Source: Candidatus Ideonella esbjergensis
GTDB taxonomy: Bacteria > Pseudomonadota > Gammaproteobacteria > Burkholderiales > Burkholderiaceae_C
Assembly (NCBI GenBank): GCA_016710065.1
Contig: JADJLP010000002.1
Coordinates: 124,001 to 188,000, forward strand
DNA: 64,000 bases
Reading direction: 5' to 3'
The notes beneath the pieces are model-generated. The model had not been told where the DNA came from, searched no databases, and saw only the letters and a list, made by a program, of their open reading frames with translations. This document shows, in pieces, positions 59,619-64,000 of the stretch. Numbering within the stretch: the stretch's first letter is position 1; every line of letters starts with the position of its first letter. The translations under genes and the position numbers were made by a program.

Positions 59619-60320
59619 TCAGGCCGGCGTGCGGGCCGGCAGCAGGCGGGCCAGCGCCGCGCTGGCGATGTCGCCCACCTGGTCGAGAAACTCGGTGCCC
59701 ATATCAGCCTGGTAGCGCAGTGCGTCGGGCGAGCCCAGCACCAGCAGGCCAAAGCAGGCGGTGGCCTCGGGGCTGCGGCGCAGCGGCACCATGGCCAGCG
59801 ATTGCACCGGCGCCGACGACAGCCACTTGGCGGCCTCAAACCCCGCGTTCAATCCGCAATAGGGCACGGTGAGGCTGGAGGCGAAGGCCTTGACGTCATC
59901 ACTGACGGGCGCCAACCAGGGCTGCTCGTCACCCGCTACGTCCCACACGCGCAATGCCACCTGGGGGATCATGAACTGGTTCTTCAGACCATCCACCACC
60001 TTTTCGTACAGCGCTTCGGTACTGTTGGCGCGCAGCACGGCGCAGGTCCACAGGTGCATGCGGCGGGCGATGCCATCGTTGTCGTTGCCGGCCCGCACCA
60101 TGTCCATGAAGCGCCGCTCCAGCCCCTTGATGCGCTCGCGCAGCATGTCCACCTGGCGCTCCTGCAGCGAAACGGCACGCGTGCCGTGCGGGCTGGTGAG
60201 CTGCACCGAGGCCAGCAGCGTGGCATGGCGATCGAAGAAGCCCGGGGTGTTGGCCAGGTAGCCGGCGATGTCGTCTTCGGTGATGCCTTGCACCCCAGCG
60301 GTCTTGTTGATACTGCTCAC
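59619..60320 (-). CDS. DUF484 (GAF-like) protein
   Basis: The 233-residue protein starts ITEDDIAGYLANTPGFFDRH, the DUF484 N-terminal helix, continues with a GAF-like fold (LTVPYCGLNAG, MVPLRR) and is usually encoded between dapF and xerC. Its exact function is unknown. The start is GTG with a GTGA overlap to the dapF stop (60317-60320). Confidence 0.88.
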   Translation of the reverse strand: MSSINKTAGVQGITEDDIAGYLANTPGFFDRHATLLASVQLTSPHGTRAVSLQERQVDMLRERIKGLERRFMDMVRAGNDNDGIARRMHLWTCAVLRANSTEALYEKVVDGLKNQFMIPQVALRVWDVAGDEQPWLAPVSDDVKAFASSLTVPYCGLNAGFEAAKWLSSAPVQSLAMVPLRRSPEATACFGLLVLGSPDALRYQADMGTEFLDQVGDIASAALARLLPARTPA

Positions 60321-61174
60321 AGCGAAATCTCTCCTTCAAAGACAGTGACGGCGGGGCCGGTGAGGAATACATCGGCGCCGGGGCCGGCCCACTCCACGGT
60401 GAGCAGGCCGCCGTGGGTTTCCACGTTCACTTTGGGGCCCAGCCAGCCCAGTCGGATGCCGGCCACCACGGCCGCGCAAGCACCCGTGCCGCAGGCCAGG
60501 GTTTCGCCGGCGTCGCGCTCGTACACGCGCAACGCGATGGCCGAGTGGCTTTGCACCTGCATGAAACCGGCGTTCACCTTGCGCGGAAAGCGCACATGCG
60601 ATTCCACCAGCGGGCCCAGCTCGGCCACAGGGGTCTGGTTCAGGTTGTCCACGCGCATCACGGCGTGTGGGTTGCCCATCGACACCAGCGCCACGTCCAC
60701 CGTGGGGCCGTTCGGCAAGGCCAGGGGCCAGATCTCGTAGCCGTTCATGGTGCGTGGCTGCAGGCCCTCGTGCTTGAAGGGCAGGTCGGCCGGCACAAAG
60801 CGAGGCTGACTCATGTTGACGGTGACACGGCCATCGCCCTGCAGGCGCAGCTCTAGCAGGTTGTTGACGGTTTCCACGCGCACCACGTCTTTGTCTGACA
60901 GGCCGTGGTCGCGCACGTAGCGCACGAAGCAACGCGCACCGTTGCCGCAGTGCTCCACTTCGGCACCGCTGGCGCCGTTGAAGATGCGGTAGCGAAAGTC
61001 CACATCGGGCCGCGTGGCTTTTTCCACCACGAGGATCTGGTCGGCGCCAACGCCAAAGCGGCGGTCGCCCAGGCGTTGCAGCTGGGCCGTGCTCAGGGCC
61101 AGCGGTGCCTTGGTGGCGTCAATGACAACGAAGTCGTTGCCGGCGCCGTGCATCTTGGTGAACTTCAATTCCAT
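60317..61174 (-). CDS. dapF: Diaminopimelate epimerase
   Basis: The 285-residue enzyme has both catalytic cysteines: CGNGARC (first) and ACGTGAC (second). MHGAGNDFVVID at the N-terminus and MGNPHAV are family hallmarks. It converts LL- to meso-diaminopimelate for lysine and peptidoglycan synthesis. It overlaps DUF484 by 4 bp and follows the acyltransferase genes, with a 18-bp gap. Confidence 0.95.
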   Translation of the reverse strand: MELKFTKMHGAGNDFVVIDATKAPLALSTAQLQRLGDRRFGVGADQILVVEKATRPDVDFRYRIFNGASGAEVEHCGNGARCFVRYVRDHGLSDKDVVRVETVNNLLELRLQGDGRVTVNMSQPRFVPADLPFKHEGLQPRTMNGYEIWPLALPNGPTVDVALVSMGNPHAVMRVDNLNQTPVAELGPLVESHVRFPRKVNAGFMQVQSHSAIALRVYERDAGETLACGTGACAAVVAGIRLGWLGPKVNVETHGGLLTVEWAGPGADVFLTGPAVTVFEGEISL

Positions 61175-61192
61175 GGGCGGATTATCGGGTGC

Positions 61193-62101
61193 TCAGGTGT
61201 ACAGAGAGGGCTCGCCGGGCGGGCGGGTCTTGAAACGCCTGTGCACCCACAGGTATTGGGCCGGGTTGCGGCGGATCTCGGTCTCGATCCAGGCGTTGAT
61301 GCGGCGCGTGTCGGCCAGCTCGTCGCCGGTTGGAAAATCGGCCCAAGGCTCCAGATAGCGGATGCGGTAGCCCTGGCCTCCGGGCAGGATATCGGCCACC
61401 ACGGGCTGCACCGTCATCTTCAGCGTAGCGGCCATGCGGGCCGGCGCCAGCAAGGTGGCTGCGGGCACGCCAAAGAACGGCACGAAGGCGGCGTCGCGCG
61501 AACCAAAATCCATGTCCGGCAAATTTATGAAACCTGCGCCGCGCTTGATGGCGCGCACCAGCGGCAGCGCGGTTTCGCTGCGGGCAAAGGCCTCGCCGCC
61601 GCCGTGGCGCAAGCGGCCTTGGCGCATCGCGGCGTCGAACACCGGGTTGCTCTGGCGCTGGTAGATGGTGCCTATCCAGCGCTTCTGGAACAGCGTGGTG
61701 GCGGCCCCCGCCACGTCCAGCGCCACGAAGTGCGGCGTGAGCCACATCACCGCGCCGGGGTGGCGCTCGGCAAAGCCCACATCGCCTTCAATGCGGATCA
61801 GCCGCTTGAGCCGCTCGGGCGGTGCGTACCAAATCACCGCGCGCTCCAGAATGCTGCGGGTGAGCCACTGGAAGTGCTGGCGCAGCAGCGCCTCGCGCGC
61901 CTGGTCGTCCAGCTCTGGCAGGCACAGCTGCAGGTTGCGGCGCGCCACGCGGCGGCGCGAACCCGCCAGCGCATACAGCAGTAGGCCCAGGCCACGACCC
62001 AGGGCGGCCAGCACGCCCAGCGGGAGGCCGTGGATCAGCCACAGCAGGCCGAGCATGGCCCGCGCACCGAGCTGCGCCAAGGGGCTGTTGGAGCGGCTCA
62101 T
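61193..62101 (-). CDS. Lipid A biosynthesis acyltransferase (LpxL/LpxM family), copy 1
   Basis: The 302-residue inner-membrane enzyme has an N-terminal anchor (about residues 15-45) and the acyltransferase HX4D motif in TPHFVALD. NPAQYLWVHRRFK near the C-terminus is diagnostic of LpxL/HtrB. It adds a secondary acyl chain to lipid A. The start is MSRSNS at 62101; an extended frame to 62200 would read through the hairpin-rich spacer. It is paired with a second homologue upstream. Confidence 0.88.
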   Translation of the reverse strand: MSRSNSPLAQLGARAMLGLLWLIHGLPLGVLAALGRGLGLLLYALAGSRRRVARRNLQLCLPELDDQAREALLRQHFQWLTRSILERAVIWYAPPERLKRLIRIEGDVGFAERHPGAVMWLTPHFVALDVAGAATTLFQKRWIGTIYQRQSNPVFDAAMRQGRLRHGGGEAFARSETALPLVRAIKRGAGFINLPDMDFGSRDAAFVPFFGVPAATLLAPARMAATLKMTVQPVVADILPGGQGYRIRYLEPWADFPTGDELADTRRINAWIETEIRRNPAQYLWVHRRFKTRPPGEPSLYT

Positions 62102-62127
62102 GGTGCAGCCCCTTTGGCGCTGCGCAC

Positions 62128-62159
62128 CTTCCCCCCAAGGGGGAGTTCGCCCTTCGGGC
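62128..62159. repeat. Two small hairpins between the acyltransferase genes
   Basis: The stems CCCCC/GGGGG (62128-62145 region) and GCCC/GGGC with a TTC loop (62149-62159) lie in the 70-bp spacer. They may tune translation or stability of the downstream gene. Confidence 0.5.
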
Positions 62160-62171
62160 GGCCGTGCGGGC

Positions 62172-63062
62172 TCATTGCGCGCCCTCGGCGCTCTGGCCAC
62201 GCGGCTGCTTGTAGCGGTGGTAGCCCCACAGGTACTGCGCGGGGTTCTGGTTGATCACGCGCTCCATGGCGCGGTTGATCACGCTGGCGGCGGCCACCTG
62301 TGCGGCATTCTTGGCGGCCTCGCTCTGGTCCATTGCGTCGGGCAGGGCCTCGTCCAGCGCGTGCACATGCACCACGAAGCCGGCGCTGCCGCCCAGGCGC
62401 TCGCACCACAGCAGCACCGGCACGGCGCCGGTTTGCTGCACCATGCGCGTGGCCAGGGTCATGGTGTAGGCCGGCTGGCCAAAGAACGGTGCCCACACGC
62501 CCTGGCCCTCGGGCGGCACCTGGTCGGGCAGCAGACCCACGATCTCGCCGCGCTTCAAGGCCCGCAGCATCTGCCGCACGCCGGCGAGCGAGGCCGGCGC
62601 CGTGGCCAGGCCGGGGCGGTGGCGCGAGGTCTCTTCCATTTCGCGCAGAAAGGCCTGGCGGGCCGGGCGGTACAACGCGGTGAGTGGCTGGTTGGCGCCA
62701 AAGCGCTCGACGATGGCGCGCGCCGCCATCTCGAAGCTGCCCAGGTGGGGCGTGAGCAGCAGCGTGCCCTTGCCCTGGGCCATGGCCGCCTCGATGACCT
62801 CGGCGCCCTCCCAGCGCACCAGGTGCGAGATGGTTTGCTCCGGGGGCATCAGCCACAGCCAGGGCACCTCGGCCACCATGCGGCCGGCCTCGGCCACCGA
62901 GCGGCGGCGTGCGGCAGCGCTGACCCCGGCCAGGTCAGCATTGGTGCGCAGGCGGTGGCGGTAGCTGGCTGACAGAGCCCAGGTGAGCCAACCCAGGGCC
63001 GAGCCCACGGCGTGCAAAAGACCCAGGGGCCAGCGCGAGATCCAGCGCAACAAGAACATCAT
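62172..63062 (-). CDS. Lipid A biosynthesis acyltransferase (LpxL/LpxM family), copy 2
   Basis: A 296-residue protein with an N-terminal hydrophobic anchor, the HX4E active motif in TPHLGSFE and the C-terminal NPAQYLWGYHRYK signature. It is a paralogue of the next gene, and the two probably add the two secondary acyl chains of lipid A. The start MMFLLRW at 63062 sits about 9 bp from the metK promoter region on the other strand. Confidence 0.88.
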   Translation of the reverse strand: MMFLLRWISRWPLGLLHAVGSALGWLTWALSASYRHRLRTNADLAGVSAAARRRSVAEAGRMVAEVPWLWLMPPEQTISHLVRWEGAEVIEAAMAQGKGTLLLTPHLGSFEMAARAIVERFGANQPLTALYRPARQAFLREMEETSRHRPGLATAPASLAGVRQMLRALKRGEIVGLLPDQVPPEGQGVWAPFFGQPAYTMTLATRMVQQTGAVPVLLWCERLGGSAGFVVHVHALDEALPDAMDQSEAAKNAAQVAAASVINRAMERVINQNPAQYLWGYHRYKQPRGQSAEGAQ

Positions 63063-63070
63063 GCTTCGGA

Positions 63071-63257
63071 TAAAATTGGCGGCATCGCCGAGTTAACAGG
63101 ACAACTTGCGGGGCGATGCGGGTCTGATCTTCAGATCACGCCAGGCCGGGTTCTTCAAGAATCGGGTCTGTACAAATGCCGCTAAAGCGTTCGCCGCTCA
63201 CCCAGGTTGCAGAGTCGGACGACGCCACCCAGTCACCGGCAACCAGATTGAGCATTC
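63071..63257 (+). promoter_or_regulatory. metK promoter and structured 5' leader (riboswitch-like)
   Basis: TAAAAT (63071-63076) is a good -10. The leader that follows (about 175 nt) can form a long-range 8-bp helix GCATCGCC / GGCGATGC (about 63082-63119), then a TGATC/GATCA hairpin and a TTCTT/AAGAA hairpin. A structured leader before an S-adenosylmethionine synthetase gene suggests RNA-based control, but it does not match any SAM/SAH riboswitch consensus I can recall. Confidence 0.35.
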
Positions 63258-64000
63258 ATGGCGAACGATTATCTCTTCACCTCCGAGTCCGTCTCCGAGG
63301 GCCACCCCGACAAAGTCGCAGACCAGATCTCCGACGCCATTCTTGACGCGATCTTCGCGCAAGACCCGCGCAGCCGCGTGGCCGCCGAAACCCTGACCAA
63401 CACCGGCTTGGTCGTGCTGGCCGGCGAGATCACCACCAACGCGCATGTGGACTACATCCAGGTGGCGCGCGACACCATCAAGCGCATCGGCTACGACAAC
63501 ACCGAGTACGGCATCGACTACAAGGGGCTGCGCGGTGCTGGTGGCCTACGACACGCAGAGCAACGACATCGCCCAGGGCGTGGACCACGCCAGCGACGAC
63601 CACCTCAACATCGGCGCCGGCGACCAGGGCCTGATGTTCGGCTACGCCTGCGACGAAACCCCCGAGCTGATGCCCGCGCCCATCTACTACGCCCACCGGC
63701 TGATGGAACGCCAGGCCCAGTTGCGCAAGGACGGCCGCCTGCCCTTCCTGCGCCCCGACGCCAAGAGCCAGGTCACCATGCGCTACGTCGACGGCAAGCC
63801 CCACAGCATCGACACCGTGGTGCTCTCCACCCAGCACAGCCCCGACCAGAGCGAGACCTCCACCAAGATGAAGGCCAGCTTCACCGAAGCCATCATCGAA
63901 GAAATCATCAAGCCGGTGCTGCCCAAGGAGTGGCTCAAAGAAACCAAGTACCTGATCAACCCCACCGGTCGCTTCGTCATCGGCGGCCCGCAAGGCGACT
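63258..64000 (+). CDS. metK: S-adenosylmethionine synthetase, frameshifted and cut by the window end
   Basis: MANDYLFTSESVSEGHPDKVAD is the canonical MetK start (SEGHPDK binds ATP). The frame is normal through TEYGIDYKG and then breaks at a run of four G (63524-63527). After it, MetK sequence continues in the +1 frame (CAVLVAYD, DHLNIGAGDQGLMFGYACDE, INPTGRFVIGGPQGD). Removing one G restores the protein. MetK is essential in most bacteria, so a homopolymer sequencing error is the simplest explanation; a genuine pseudogene would need a second copy. The 3' end lies beyond the window. Confidence 0.85.
   Translation, partial: MANDYLFTSESVSEGHPDKVADQISDAILDAIFAQDPRSRVAAETLTNTGLVVLAGEITTNAHVDYIQVARDTIKRIGYDNTEYGIDYKGLRGAGGLRHAEQRHRPGRGPRQRRPPQHRRRRPGPDVRLRLRRNPRADARAHLLRPPADGTPGPVAQGRPPALPAPRRQEPGHHALRRRQAPQHRHRGALHPAQPRPERDLHQDEGQLHRSHHRRNHQAGAAQGVAQRNQVPDQPHRSLRHRRPARR

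Overview
The window is a GC-rich stretch of bacterial chromosome that most resembles a betaproteobacterium of the order Burkholderiales, probably family Comamonadaceae. This is inferred from the general porins, the dapF-DUF484-xerC-type block, the XylR-type regulator with DUF1302/DUF1329 genes, and the CGTCATTCCCGCG...GCGGGAATCC intergenic repeats. No rRNA, tRNA or CRISPR array was recognised.

Region 1 (about 1-29.4 kb) reads as a phosphate-starvation island. It holds a PhoX-type tail, an ornithine-lipid acyltransferase (olsB), a patatin phospholipase, a phosphocholine-specific phospholipase C, pstS, the phosphonate importer phnCDE with a PhnZ-like HD protein, a phytase-like lipoprotein, the C-P lyase genes phnGHIJKLM with a divergent 2H-phosphoesterase (DUF1045), and a porin. 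These are followed by ugd, psd, a membrane-anchored class III aminotransferase, a DUF962/Mpo1-like membrane protein and a GT4 glycosyltransferase. Upstream of most of these units I see one repeated architecture: TCA-centred 7-bp half-sites 11 bp apart (Pho box), then 10-11 bp, then a TAGACT/GATACT-like -10. Together the genes would scavenge phosphate from lipids, phosphonates and phosphate esters and replace phospholipids with phosphorus-free lipids. The lipid replacement step is inference. Unrelated genes interrupt the island: an M14 peptidase/hydrolase/membrane operon, a fused TacA-TacT toxin-antitoxin gene, and two related MITE-like repeats.

Region 2 (29.4-37.7 kb) is mixed. It carries a triplicated 84-bp three-hairpin repeat, a BON lipoprotein, lplT, a metallophosphoesterase lipoprotein, a second porin, a conventional TacAT pair and a VapBC pair.

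Region 3 (35.9-49.2 kb) is a catabolic and transport cluster. A XylR/DmpR-type sigma-54 activator diverges from an aldehyde dehydrogenase, a coniferyl-alcohol-dehydrogenase-like SDR, an orphan ABC binding protein, DUF1302, DUF1329, a YCF48/BNR protein, an RND/MMPL exporter and an alpha/beta hydrolase. A -24/-12 promoter lies before the first gene. It probably handles a hydrophobic aromatic alcohol or aldehyde.

Region 4 (49.2-64 kb) is housekeeping. It holds glmS, an Lrp-family regulator, a diguanylate cyclase, an RlmI-like methyltransferase, a lipid kinase, a YtrA-type GntR with its ABC exporter, an M48 protease, xerC-DUF484-dapF with two lipid A acyltransferases, and metK. metK has a structured leader and is cut by the window end. 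It also carries an apparent one-base insertion in a G run that breaks the frame and may be a sequencing error.
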